DNA of 64,000 nt from Hyphodiscus hymeniophilus (lineage: Eukaryota > Ascomycota > Leotiomycetes > Helotiales > Hyphodiscaceae): assembly GCA_016508695.1 (NCBI GenBank), contig VNKQ01000017.1, forward strand, positions 310,001 to 374,000, given 5' to 3'. Position numbers and translations under genes: made by a program. The notes beneath the pieces were generated by a model, which saw only the letters and a program-made list of their open reading frames with translations, ran no database searches and was not told where the DNA came from. Below are positions 1 to 10,741 of this stretch, in pieces. Each line of letters begins with the position of its first letter. The first letter of the stretch is position 1.

Positions 1-2605
1 ATTTCGAAGGGTCAAAGAGGCGTCCAAAGAACGAGGCTATTTTGGCTGTCGTTTTCTTGGTGGTTACAGCGCTGGCCTGAGGAGGTGGGACACCGTCAAA
101 ACTTGTGAGGTCGTAGGATTGATGATCTGTGGTGTCGAACAATTTGCGCTGATCACCGCCGTCAACTGACTCGGGGAGATATGCTGTCAAAGGCTTGAGA
201 GCTTGGCGCATCATTATATGGTACACCACCGTGCAGACAAGGAAGATGACCATGAGGACAATCGGACCGGGGGCGGTGTTGATGGCGAAAAGGCCGATGA
301 GACAGACTTCTCCCAGATAGACGCCAGTCATGAGTTGCTGGAGGACTTTGGCGTAGGCTGCTCCTCTGGTGTCAACTTTGTTGGTAAGGATGTAGATCGA
401 GTTGTAGCGAGCGGCGAGGTAGATTAATGCGAACCCGACTGTGGCGAAACCAAGAACTAGGGGTGAAATTATGGAGTATGTGATGGCTGAGGATTGTTAG
501 TTGCAATTGGGAGATAGGCACAATGGGACTTACCAATAATCGCCAAATTGCCAAATTTGGGATACAACGAGCCCCATCCAAGTCCTGCGAGGGTGATGTA
601 TCGCTTGAACAACTTTCGCGGTGACTTATCTAGGAATTTCCCAACTACTAAGAACACAGCCAATGCTCCAATGTTCAGCAAGTCTCCCGAAGCAATGCCA
701 AGACCCTGCAGAATAAAATATCCGATATAAAAATTTGATGCTTTTGGAAGATTTTCAGCAAGCAAGGTTGTTGCGGATGTAGGATCCTGAACGATTTGCG
801 CGGCAACCGAGGCAGCTCCAGAAGCAAACGTCGTGATCAAGAATACTTGGATGACTTGAAACGCCATATACCAAGTCTGAGTCTTAAGTTCTACTGCTTG
901 AACTGTGACCTCGCCACTGAGTTTTGCCATCCCTTTTTACCGGATCAGTTGTAGCAAGGTGAGACTCAAGAATGGATACTTACATCGACAGACAATTGGA
1001 ACCAATGCCATTAAGACTGCTAGGAGAACAACAGGGAGAAGACCTGTAACAACACCGAGTATGGCCGGCGGAATGTCGTTAATAAAGCTCAAGAAAGTTA
1101 CCTCTGGGCTTGGGTTAGTAGAACGTTTTCCCAAGGATTCGTTCGACTTACTAGAGGTGAGGTAATTGATGTTGCTGATGGCACCAACTACAGCGACCGG
1201 AATGGCCCAGAATATGATCATCAGGGTGATGAAAGTGGTAGCCCCAATCCTTCTCAGCACGCGCTGAGACTTGGTAATCTTGAGATTTTTCCATATGACC
1301 TCGTCTGGGCGCATAGCAACTGCTCGGGGATTCATCTTGGGCGGCTTTTGTGGTGACATCCTGCGGAAGGCATCCTCAGCAGCGCGCTGCGTGCCGAATT
1401 CGACGAAAACAGACGGGAGAAGCTTCCCATCAAACTTGCGCTGCGTAACCTGGAACTTCTCAACTTCTGGCACAAGTCTTTTCAACTCAGACCGTGACCA
1501 GTCGATTGTGTCAACCTTCTTGCCAATCAACGGAATCTTTCCAAGTCTGTGCGTGGGGCGGTCTTTCTTCATCATCCATTGCGACGACAATGACGCAGCC
1601 TCTTCATCGCGGACACTGCGAGGGCCCTCATTCGTCTTGGTCTTCTTATTGTCTGCCTTTAAACGTCGCTTATTTGCCGCTTGAGATAGCTTGATCTCCG
1701 CACCCTCTAATTTTAATGCATCTTTGTCCCGTTCCTCGACTTTGTCTTCTAAGTCTGAGCAATTGGTGGTAAGCCAAGCTCGTCGCAGAGAGCCACCAAA
1801 TAGCTGCCGCAGCTTCTCGAGTTTCAGATATTCAGTTGGCACATCCGTGAACAGCACCGTTCGCGATGAGATCTTGGCGGCGTTAAAAGGAGCAAGAAGG
1901 TAGACATGGCGAAGGTTGATGAAGTAGACTGTTTCGCGAGTAATGATATACATCACCAAGCCTTTGAAGTTAGAAAAGATTGAATATTTCGTCATCAGCT
2001 TGCTTGCACTTACTAAAAAAGATCCAACCAACAAAGACATGTGCGTAGTACCTGTTTTTCTGGTCCTTCCCAATATTACTGAATGACAAGAGGTCCAGCT
2101 CCTTTTGTGCGCCATCGCCAGTCGCATTTACCGGAAACAGCACTGGGAAGGTAATGCAGCATCCGAGAAAGCAAATGATAGTAACCATTTTGAGGAATCG
2201 AAGGTACAGGTATCCATCGAGCGATTGGTGATTGAGAACATATTCGTCTTGAGTGTTTCTGAACGGCTTCAACCAGCCAATTCTCTCGTCTGGAAGCCGG
2301 CTCGATTTCTCCCTGGAGGTGATTAGCCAGCAGCCGGTATCAAAATACCAGCACGACTTACTCTTCACGAAGGGATTCTAGAAACGTGCGGGGTCTATAT
2401 ACCCGTTTATACTTTGTTCGGAAGATCAAGAAAGCCCCGAGATACACAGTGGCAAGTGCCGCTACTGGTATCAAAGTCGAGAGGAAGGCTGATAGAGAGG
2501 ACGACGTGCTTGTGTGGGAACCCGTGCTCGAAGACTGTCATTATTAGCTGCAGATTAAGGTCTGGGTCGAGGGCTGCGACGAGGATTATGCCCGCGACCT
2601 ACCAT
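1..2605 (-). CDS. CSC1/OSCA-like cation channel (RSN1-type, DUF221), 3' end cut by window
   Basis: Membrane protein of the calcium-permeable, stretch- or osmo-gated CSC1/OSCA/TMEM63 family, expected in the plasma or an internal membrane. Six exons keep phase: 2605-2603, 2534-2362, 2312-2014, 1961-984, 932-534 and 456 to the window edge. The first exon would be the ATG alone. Domains in order: an N-terminal membrane segment followed by a VYRPRTFLESLREE stretch; the conserved YVLNHQSLDGYLYLRF motif and membrane segments ending near FPVNATGDG; a charged cytosolic loop (PHM7_cyt type); then the 7TM core with the AKLSGEVTVQAVELKTQTW and VVYHIMMRQALKPLTAYLPE stretches. The C-terminus lies beyond base 1. 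Family assignment is sure; the one-codon first exon is an inference. Confidence 0.9.
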
Positions 2606-3695
2606 TTTTCAACGTATGGAAAGACTCAATGATGTGCCGACCATGCGGAACAAATAAGGATCTATTCTGTTGGAAGTCCAAATCCGATAGTATAGCAAGC
2701 ACTCAATCACAACAAGTAAGAGACAAGAGCAAGCGGAGGCGTCTGCCCAGAAGGGTGAATTGCGGGGATAATTGGTATATAGCAGGGGTTCGTGGGCATT
2801 TGTAGCCACAGAGTTGGCAATTTCCGGGAAAAGGGGAAATGAACCAAATATTAAAATGAGAATTGACAAAGTACAAAATAACAGTCGTCATCTCTCAACG
2901 GCGTTGCGTTTGGCAGGGATGCAGCCTTAATACTCAAGATCGCCACAAGGGAGGCTTGCATATTGTGGGGAGACCTGAATAGCCGGGTCGGCCATTGACT
3001 AACATGTGTGATAAACAAGGTTTTCGAAGAGCGTGAAGGCGTATGAAGGAATGAACAGAGCTGAAACCTATAGCGAATGGTGGACAGATGGCTTTCATGC
3101 AGCTGTATGAAGTCATTGGCCTCAACCCGTGCGACCAGACCAGAGTTTATCCTTTATGGAGATACTTCCACACCGTACAGAGTTACTTCCACCTTTCGGT
3201 GTGCGCTCCGAAATATTGTATCTTTCCGTCGATATCCATCATTGTGGCATCAACGTCAGTTTGAGGCAATGCCTTGATCGCTCACTATAGCTTTGCAAGG
3301 ACGAACAAGGTGATTCGTTTGGCTGCCGTGGTCACTAGTGCACAAACTATTGGCTCCAGACATGACGATGCTGTGACCCGTCAAGTTCCACCAAAAAACA
3401 AAATTGACAGCGTAAAACGACGACTCCAGCTGAAAATGGTTGCGAGGATCAACAGCCGTCCTCGTTTGTGGAGCCTGTTTGCTGTGGCTATGCAGGATTT
3501 TAAAGTGCGAAGTGAGAGCATTGCATCATGAATCATGGCGCGCGGTTGGTGCTATATCACGTGATGAACCTCGTTGTTGAGGGCCCCGGGACAATGGTTG
3601 GCTCTCACTCAAAAGCATCTCTTGCTGAACTTCACCTTTCTGAAAGATATTAGATTAGAATTTGGTCTCGGGAAGACGACCCAATTGCTGTGCCA
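2606..3695. other. Intergenic region upstream of the CSC1-like gene
   Basis: No convincing coding exon. It should hold the CSC1-like promoter (minus strand) and the nitrilase 3' end. A perfect palindrome TCACGTGA lies at 3557-3564 (an E-box core inside ATCACGTGAT). I saw no repeat or RNA gene. Confidence 0.6.
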
Positions 3696-4959
3696 TTATG
3701 GTGGGGGGCTAAGATCCAATCCTTCCACCGTCAATTTAAAAGAATCATTTCTACTTTCATCAGCATCAAGCTCAACATGGCATGAGCACGCTTACCTAGA
3801 ATAGCTGCCGGCAACGTCGAGGTCCAACCTACCCCTTAGACAATCCTCGAAATCTACTTCGACAGAAAGGAGCCCATCCTCCTCGTCCCACAAGGGTCCT
3901 GCAAGAACATTCCCCGAAGGCGAGATCACACAGGAGCCGCCCCTCGATACAAACTCCGAGGCATCTTCGGTTGCAGCGCTGTCTCGCACAGGCTCCCCAG
4001 AAGCCGCGTCCTGCGAGCGAGGGAGTACGATTTCATGCCCGTCCTCTGTAATGGTGCTTTTCCTCCTCAATCTGGGCGCTGGTGGTTGCCCATTGGCATG
4101 TCCCTGCTCGCTCTCTCCCTTTCCAGTTATCCAACGTGGAAGATTCGACCTCCTCATACATTGATTGGCGCTCAACACAACACACCTGCCTTCACATGCT
4201 ATTGTGCGCATAAGCGGCACCCAAGTATCCCTCCCATCCGCCGTTGGGGCCAGATACAGATTTACATTCTGGCTGTAAAGCGATTGTCGTAGCATAGGCA
4301 TGTAGTTCTCCCAACAGATCGCAGAAGCAAGCGTTAACTTGACCCCTCGAATCGTGGTCGTGACCGCGCGAAGGGAGGAAGGCTGACCTTGGCCCCAAAT
4401 AAGTCTTTCGCTCCCTGTCTATCCTTAAGTTAGTATCATATCATTTTCTCGTAAACAAAAGCACACATACAGGCATAACCTTTCTCCTCTTGCCCAATAT
4501 GCCAAACTGCGGACAGACGTATACAACAGCACAGTATAAAGTGCCTCCGCACCTCTCTACTAACCCCGTAACAATTAAAACCCCTGATTCCTTCGCAATC
4601 CTCTCTAACTCTTCTCTTGTCCCATCACCTCGAACCCCCCTCGCACCATCTGCTGTTCTAGGGAGCTCCAGATCTCGGTCGATCCACTGATTTCCTGCTC
4701 CTTGAGGGGTATCGCCTAGATCCACTGCATCTTGGAAATATTGTAGGAACTGCTCACGGCCTGCAGGATTTCGAGCTCCGATAGCCGAGCCGAACGTTGC
4801 AGTTCGTGGATACCCACCGAGGTAAGCCTCTGGAAAGAGGATTAGGTCAATGCCTTGGGATGAAGCTTTCTTGGTAGTTGCTTCCAGGGCCGAGAGCGTC
4901 GCAGACGTGGTGGAGAGGGTATGGGACTGAGCTACTGCAAGTCGTAGGATTTGTGGCAT
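3696..4959 (-). CDS. Nitrilase / aliphatic nitrilase-family hydrolase
   Basis: Carbon-nitrogen hydrolase of the fungal nitrilase group, converting organic nitriles to acids and ammonia; probably cytosolic. Three exons: 4959-4471, 4418-3796 and 3750-3696, total 388 residues, the usual size. The catalytic triad is visible: Glu44 in LFPEAYLGGYPR, Lys160 in GKRRKVMP and Cys198 in ASAICWENYMP. The first junction restores MP-TGSERLIWGQG. The last exon is only 18 codons and supplies the family C-terminus (DSFKLTVEGLDLSPPP); stopping at the readthrough TAA near 3792 would lose it. The start is the ATG next to MPQILRLAVAQ; an in-frame ATG 21 codons upstream is less likely. A Ser/Glu/Arg-rich stretch of about 50 residues (roughly 238-290) before the SRGGSCVISPSG motif is typical of fungal members. 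Substrate cannot be told from sequence. Confidence 0.93.
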
Positions 4960-5278
4960 GGTGATAGTCAGCTCTGAGATGCATTGACTTGTGCCCGTCG
5001 TGGAGTGAGGGTTTGATATCAACCAGGAAGTTTAGAAGGTGGGGGGATGGAATTGGAGGGTTCCATCACGAAATGCGGGGTTTCAGGGGTCTTCCCGCAA
5101 ACCTCCAGCCCTCCAGCCTCCATCCAAAGGAACATCACAATAGTCTCCAGCAATATGCATGGGCGCACTCCAGCTCCGTAGCTCGATTTAAGCCAACGGA
5201 ACTACAGAAAATGCTCGATATACGACCGCCGTCTATGGGAATTTCCAACCGATTGCAATCTGTCGCGCGCTCGAATTT
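4960..5278. other. Short intergenic spacer, nitrilase promoter
   Basis: This 319-bp spacer lies between two minus-strand genes, so it should hold the nitrilase promoter and the bZIP 3' end. C-rich CCTCCAGC repeats lie around 5100-5120. Nothing else was identified. Confidence 0.5.
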
Positions 5279-6746
5279 TCAAACGCCATCTCCTCGCGCC
5301 CTTTGCCACCACAAACTCTGCTTCCACACCTCTCCATCTTCCCCATCCATCAACATCCGCCATTTTCGCAGAAACCACGGCGCTACCTCCCAGCTCCTCG
5401 CGTCCCATGGTTGCCCCAGGCCTTCATCTCTCCAGTTCGAACCCATACTGCTACCTTTTGGGGTCCAAAGCACAAATCCATCTTCCACAACCATATCCTT
5501 CTTCAATTCCGCCATGTTGAACAAATGCGGTTGTGTGGCTGCAAGAGTGATCGCTCGGGCTCGAAATAATGGCATCGGAATGAGGTCCATAAACGCCGGA
5601 TGAGGATACATGAGTTGAGGCAACGTTGGTTTAAGATTCATTGGAGTGGTTGGTCTGGTGATAGCAGCGAGTAGCTGTTTCGGGTCTTCATCAGGCTTGA
5701 TGGGCCGGTAGAATGGAGATGGAGCAACGCATCTCGGCATGATGACCTCCTGGGCAAGAAAGCCCAGACTCGGGCATTGCGAATGCATGCCAAAATGATC
5801 TTTTCCGGATGGAATTGTATGCAATTTGTCTGCGGGCTGGGTAGTCTAGCTGGCAGTACCATACCACCCGAAGATGCGTCCGATCGCCAGCCACAAAGCA
5901 GGGCTTCAAGTCCTGCTGCTATGACGTGTTCAAGGTCGAATTTGTCTTTGGTCGAGGCCTGATCCTGGCCATTTGCGGCAATGAGAGGCTCACCGGGAGA
6001 GTCCAATCCCTGGATAGCTCGTGGTAACCACTGGGTTTGTTGCACTGGGGGCCATCTTTCGCTTTCACTACTTGGGTGTTTGGGATCTAAAAGCCCCATC
6101 GCAATTTGATACTCTTCGTCCTGTGTCAAAGCATCCATATTCAGATGTGTATCTGAGACGAAATATGGGACTTCAAAATTGGAAGCAAAGCTCGCCAAGC
6201 TGGATGTTTCGCCCGACAAAAACGGTCCGGTAGGAGCCGGGACAGAAAGAGACCCAGTGGTACTTTCGATATCGGAGATACGAGGAGGGTTGGTTGGGAA
6301 AGTATTTGAAGCAACTGGAGACAGTAGCTGCAAGGCATCAATTTCTAGATTTCTCGGATCGTCTTCAATTAAGCCCCGCTCAAGCGAATATGTGGGTAGT
6401 ACGCTTTCACACATACGTACGGGGTCAAGTACAAGTGGTGCATCTTGTTGCCCATCGTCTACTGGTCGAGGTCGTATTGCCTGCTTCGTGGCCAACGAGC
6501 GGTTGCATCTGTGTTGTCCTTTACGGTGTTGATTTTTTTGTTTTTGTCCTACGTCAAGCGAGTCAATAGCTGTGATTGAGCCGATTTGACGCACCTACGA
6601 AAAAGTCTTTGATTTATGCGATTCTGTTCTCGACGGGCTTCTGTTAGAGCACGTTTTCGAGATCTGTTGGTACACGTTATGGGGGGCACAGCTACTCCTG
6701 CACTGGCAGTCAACGCGGAGACATCTGTGCCAGCCTTCGTTGCCAT
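5279..6746 (-). CDS. bZIP transcription factor with DUF3425 domain, frame broken by one base
   Basis: Nuclear DNA-binding regulator. Exons are 6746-6599 and 6548-5279; the junction rebuilds a basic region with RREQNRINQRLFRQKQK, which fits the N-x7-R bZIP signature. No clear leucine heptads follow, so the zipper is weak or lost. The C-terminal part carries DUF3425 features: HPEKIILACIRNAR, then after the break GFLAQEVIMPRC, SPFYRP, YPHPAFMDLIPMP and a final EDGFVLW motif. Between IRNARV and GFLAQ the frame shifts near 5766-5769, as if one base were missing. Apart from this the gene reads open, about 472 residues. It could be a recent null allele or an assembly error. It is divergent from the NmrA-like gene 487 bp away. 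Confidence 0.82.
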
Positions 6747-7027
6747 GATTTCTCACCACAGACTCTGTGTCAATTGCTTATTTTCAGCTGACATGTACAG
6801 TGGATTCGGGGACAGATTACAACCTGGAAGTGAGCATACACCGAAGGCGATTCTCCACGGGCTTAAGCCTTGTAAATCCGGCCAATCAATTACTGGTCGG
6901 TGCAATTCTTATCCGCGCAGGAGCCCCATCCGTGGCTTACCCTGAACCCATCCCTCCCAGCCTCTCATTTAGAGGCTTATTCCTACGTATGAAAGTGGAG
7001 GTCTTCAGGGAATGGGTAAGCCACCTC

Positions 7028-7035
7028 TCACGTGA
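7028..7035. promoter_or_regulatory. TCACGTGA palindrome in divergent bZIP/NmrA promoter
   Basis: A perfect 8-bp palindrome containing the CACGTG core lies 199 bp before the NmrA-like ATG and about 280 bp before the bZIP ATG, in a shared 487-bp divergent promoter (6747-7233). bHLH and some bZIP factors bind such sites; which one acts here is unknown. Confidence 0.45.
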
Positions 7036-7120
7036 CCGTATATTTCATAGAGGATGGGCTCTTGCTAGACTAGGCGATAAGCCAGACAGTATTCCCTCCT
7101 AGCATTACATTTCCAAGCTG

Positions 7121-7128
7121 TATATAAA
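7121..7128 (+). promoter_or_regulatory. TATA box of the NmrA-like gene
   Basis: TATATAAA lies 106 bp before the ATG at 7234, a reasonable distance for a fungal TATA element. Confidence 0.5.
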
Positions 7129-7233
7129 AGCTTTCAAAATGATCTTCTTGGACGTGATATCCCGGTCATCATCGACTGTGCATTTAATCATTTCTCACTT
7201 ACCAAACATAATCAAAACACATTGCCGCCAACC

Positions 7234-8289
7234 ATGGCTACTTCAATTCAAAAGATAATCGTTGTCATTGGTGCCACTGGAAACCAAGGCTCCTCAGTAG
7301 CCGACACATTCATCAAACTTCCTGGCTGGAAAGTGCGTGCCGTAACAAGGAACCCTTCGTCTCCAGCCGCGCAAGCGTTGGCGAACAGTGGCGCTGAAGT
7401 CGTCCTGGCAGATCTCTCAGACATCACCTCTCTTTCCAAATCTTTTGAAGGTGCCCACGCTATTTTCGTCAACACTGACTTCTGGGGAACATACAGGCCC
7501 CTCATAGCTGCAATCGCTACGGGCAAGACGATACCGAAAGAAGGAGAGCCAGAGCCCAGCCAAATTGCCTTCGAGACCGAAGTGTTGCATGGCAGGAATG
7601 CAGCTCAAGCTGCGGCAGGGGTGTCGACTCTGGAGCGATTCGTCTATTCTGCACTACCGCCAATGACGAAGCTGTCTGGGGGAAAGTACACTCACTCATA
7701 TCATTGGGATTCCAAGGGGACCATCGTCGACTATATCGAGAAAGACCTGCCTGATTTAGCCAAGATATCCTCGTTCATCTACCTTGGTGGGTATAATACG
7801 AACGCGCTATTCTCCCCAAAATTGGATCCCACGGATGGCAAATACAAGTTCATGTCACCACTCAACAAAGATACACGCATGCCAATCATCGATCAGAGAA
7901 AATCTACCGGGCCGTTTGTCAGGGCTTTGATCGAGGACCAAAAGCCAGGCATCAAGTTGCTGGCATACGATAGGGATAGTTACCTGACCATACAAGAGAT
8001 GGCCGATGTGTGGTCGAGAGCCAGTGGTAGGGAAGCTATCGTAGTCCAAGTCACGATTGACTTCATGCATGAGAAATTCGGGCTGCCGTGGGAAGTACTG
8101 GAAGCTCCCAAATTCGTCGCCGAGTCTGGCTACACGGGGTCGATGAAGATGACTCAGCCTGATGAGCTGACGCCGAGAGTTGAGACGAGGTCTTATGAGG
8201 AATGGATGATGGGGAGAGATTGGGATACGATTCTGAAGACTGACGAGGCGGCTTTCCAAAGCGCAAAAGCGGAGATCGGTGTTAAATAG
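7234..8289 (+). CDS. NmrA-like family NAD(P)-binding protein
   Basis: Atypical short-chain dehydrogenase of the NmrA/HSCARG type. These proteins bind NAD(P) and act as redox sensors or as partners of transcription regulators; some are reductases. Single exon, 351 residues, starting at ATG 7234 in a strong context (CAACCATGG). The Rossmann glycine motif GATGNQG is at residues 13-19, followed by VRAVTRNPSSPAAQALANSG and VVLADLSD, the usual NmrA pattern of Arg/Asn coenzyme contacts. The Tyr-x3-Lys pair of classical SDRs is not evident. It is transcribed away from the bZIP gene, which suggests joint control. Whether it regulates nitrogen repression, as NmrA does for AreA, is inference. Confidence 0.92.
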   Translation: MATSIQKIIVVIGATGNQGSSVADTFIKLPGWKVRAVTRNPSSPAAQALANSGAEVVLADLSDITSLSKSFEGAHAIFVNTDFWGTYRPLIAAIATGKTIPKEGEPEPSQIAFETEVLHGRNAAQAAAGVSTLERFVYSALPPMTKLSGGKYTHSYHWDSKGTIVDYIEKDLPDLAKISSFIYLGGYNTNALFSPKLDPTDGKYKFMSPLNKDTRMPIIDQRKSTGPFVRALIEDQKPGIKLLAYDRDSYLTIQEMADVWSRASGREAIVVQVTIDFMHEKFGLPWEVLEAPKFVAESGYTGSMKMTQPDELTPRVETRSYEEWMMGRDWDTILKTDEAAFQSAKAEIGVK

Positions 8290-8465
8290 TCACTGATCAA
8301 GTCTGGATATGGAATTGTTATCTTTGGACACTTGTTATGTTAGATTCTGTTCTATGAAAGATAAAGTATACAGTGTTATTCCAAAAATATTGCTGATTGC
8401 ATTAGATCCTTCGTCTCATCGTCTGCTCCCAGGATTGTCATTGTCAGGGGATTGATACGTGGGAC

Positions 8466-8999
8466 ATGGCAGATCACCCGCCCATTAATTCAGCTGAACC
8501 GTCACTCAGAGCAACAAGAGTTACATTTGCTACCCCATCGCTTGATCCTACCCCTTCGCTTGTTCCCGCCCTGACCTCCTCCGAAGCTGAACTGTCGCTT
8601 ACTGGCAAACAAGCCGCTACAGATAATACTGGGAGCGAAGAACAACTCTCCTTGTTTATAGAATCGGCCAACGAAGTTGCTAACGCTGCCTTCGATGAAG
8701 AAGATGTCGATAAAGATCATGTCGGTGAAGATGATGTCGGTGAAGATGATGTCGGTGAAGATGATGTCGGTGAAGATGATGTCGGTAAAGATTTCGATGA
8801 AGACATTACCGAAGAAGGGGATGTCAATAAAGAAGATGTCGTGAAAGAAGATGTCGATAAAGATGATGCGGATAAATTCTCCGTTCCCATGTATTTAAGT
8901 ATAGAATACAATTACCTCTTCCCCATTGCTGTTTATATTTTCCAATTTTTGCGATTTGGGGATATACACACAACCTTTAAACTTGAAACTTGGTCCTAA
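8466..8999 (+). CDS. Possible acidic low-complexity protein with pentapeptide repeat
   Basis: Open frame of 177 codons beginning with ATG 8466. Residues 1-75 are Ser/Thr/Pro/Ala-rich. Residues about 78-138 are strongly acidic with tandem (E/K)D(D/H)VG pentads and further KED/DKD variants; the last 40 residues are hydrophobic and aromatic. No domain is recognised. The tail after DKFSVPM may be intronic, because a donor-like GTATTT follows it and an acceptor-like CTAACAG lies at 8995-9001. It begins 176 bp after the NmrA-like gene. It may be a real orphan gene or chance coding over a minisatellite. Confidence 0.35.
   Translation: MADHPPINSAEPSLRATRVTFATPSLDPTPSLVPALTSSEAELSLTGKQAATDNTGSEEQLSLFIESANEVANAAFDEEDVDKDHVGEDDVGEDDVGEDDVGEDDVGKDFDEDITEEGDVNKEDVVKEDVDKDDADKFSVPMYLSIEYNYLFPIAVYIFQFLRFGDIHTTFKLETWS
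8712..8786 (+). repeat. 15-bp minisatellite, five copies
   Basis: Four perfect head-to-tail copies of GAAGATGATGTCGGT (8727-8786) preceded by one variant copy (8712-8726). The unit is a multiple of three, so copy-number change keeps the frame of the surrounding ORF. Confidence 0.9.
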
Positions 9000-10304
9000 C
9001 AGATCGTGCCGCGCTGGTATCTCAAAATTTTTGTCACCATGGTCATTGTTGCACTCAAAAACTCGTGGTGGGGAAGGAATACAGGCTGCTTCCACACCAC
9101 GAACTCCTCTCACCCACAGCATGCCGACCTTTGACATCCCTACCAGAAATATCTCCAAACCCCAACCACGCTGATTTGCCATCATAACCTCAGAAACCAG
9201 CTTACCTGCCCTATTGTAAACCAGGCTCGAACTCTTTAGGAAAGCCCGCGCAACCAGAACCGCATCCGCATCCGCCTTCTCCTCGTCCAACAGCTCCTCT
9301 TGAAACCAACAAGTAATCATCCGAGCAACCATACTCTTGTCTTCTTGCCTCTTCCACTCTCTACCCAAGCATTCTTCACGATTGTCGTGGGCTTATCTTG
9401 AGAGACAGGTCCAATGATGAGCTGTTGTTCGGGCTTCAAGCCTTTCGATGAGATGCTGATGAACTCCACTCCGAGATTGGAGACTGCGCGAAAGCGTCAC
9501 AGCTTGGGTGGTACCCCAATTGTCGGCAGAGAAGCACATTCAGTCATTCTCGGGGATGCGCACGAGAAGAGAGATAGTCTTTGGGATAGCGACACGACTC
9601 AGGGGTGTGACCTCGAGGAGCAGGCGTATTCATTTTTGCATAGAGCGGCAGTATTTGTCAAGAATACCTGAATAAGCACTTAGTAATTAACCCCTATATA
9701 GTGGAGAAATCTCTTTAACACCAAGAGTTAGTTATCGAACATATCACTCAATTCGCAATAGTATTTGCCTTTACTATCATCAAGCCTGGTCCGGGCAGCA
9801 TAATACCACCATAATGAGTGAGATGCCGGTCTGTGAGGTGTCTATCCTGGGCTAAGTGTTGGGACATGGGCGATACTATGATACGGTATCGAAGTGTTAG
9901 GCGTCGTGTTAAAGAGATTGATAGATTTGAGGAACGGCGGGGTTGTCAGCCTTGAGGATGACTGTTCTAGTAGGGACGATGACTGTTCCAGTAGGGATCT
10001 TCCGATGTGGAGTACAGGTACAGTAATGGAGGATCTCTCATCCTCTCATGATTTTGCAGCCACCGAGGATGTGCTTTGATTGCGCTTACATTTCTGAGAG
10101 CTCGGGCTACCATTGGGTGTGGTGTTCGTAGTTGTGCTCTTGTGAGGTATCTTGTCTTTCATGACTGTTTAATGCCAAGCGTGGTCTGATTGTGTCTGGC
10201 TTGAATTGTTAATGGCTCGCGTGACTTTCCGCCCTCCAGCCTCCAGCCTCGCGCCAGAAGCATCGTGAGGCTCGCCGAGGCTCGCTCTGGTGATTCTGTC
10301 CGGA

Positions 10305-10326
10305 ACGAATAACGAAGGTTATTCGT
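10305..10326. repeat. Perfect 9-bp inverted repeat, 4-nt spacer
   Basis: ACGAATAAC, spacer GAAG, then GTTATTCGT. It lies 416-437 bp before the SDR ATG. It could be a dimeric factor site or an RNA hairpin; it lacks a T-run and is not a typical terminator. Confidence 0.7.
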
Positions 10327-10489
10327 CAGCATACTTCCTTTCCAGCTGACAGTGTACAGCTATTCTTCGCATGAAGAAGCACGCAATAATGATGTTCCTG
10401 CCGACAACTCCTGTCGCTCGCCGAAGGGGCTTACTCATCTTGTATTTTTGGCAAGCGACCGAGATGTCGGCGAGAGTGGGGGGTTGGCG

Positions 10490-10513
10490 GCGAGGCTGCG
10501 AGGCTGCGAGGCT
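10490..10513 (+). repeat. Three tandem GCGAGGCT units
   Basis: An 8-bp unit repeated exactly three times. The same word occurs in inverted orientation near 10240-10250, about 250 bp away, on the other side of the 10305-10326 hairpin. Confidence 0.8.
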
Positions 10514-10741
10514 TCGGGAAGCATGCTCTCATTGGTGGGCTGACTGTTTTGACCATTCTCATGCAGATGTCGAACATTGATTTCATAGCCTGCTGAAAAA
10601 TCCGTGGCATTTAGAGTCTTGGAAACCTAAAGTACCGTGGGAGCCGTGAAGTAAAGACGAAGTATAATAAGACGGGAGTGCTCGAAGGGAGAAACAGAAC
10701 AATCATTCAAACACAACCATCACGATCATCAAGACACCCAT

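Larger units (their letters stand above)
9000..10741. other. Long intergenic region with GC-rich repeats and a hairpin
   Basis: No gene could be supported. A minus-strand stretch around 9319-9480 reads open (it contains LGVEFISISSKGLKPEQQ) and the next frame continues to about 8895, but there is no credible start or family. 10230-10520 holds repeated CCAGCCTCGC / GCGAGGCT words in both orientations and a perfect hairpin. The right end is the promoter of the SDR gene. Confidence 0.5.

Noticed and set aside
7222..7233. Upstream TTG start for the NmrA-like gene
   Set aside because: TTG is not a normal start in fungi; the ATG at 7234 has a strong context.
8895..9368. 157-codon minus-strand frame and the neighbouring frame at 9319-9480
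   Set aside because: No ATG start, two mutually exclusive frames, and no domain; could be a relic but not supportable.
10305..10326. Hairpin as a transcription terminator
   Set aside because: Eukaryotic context, no T-run after the stem, and no gene ending nearby.
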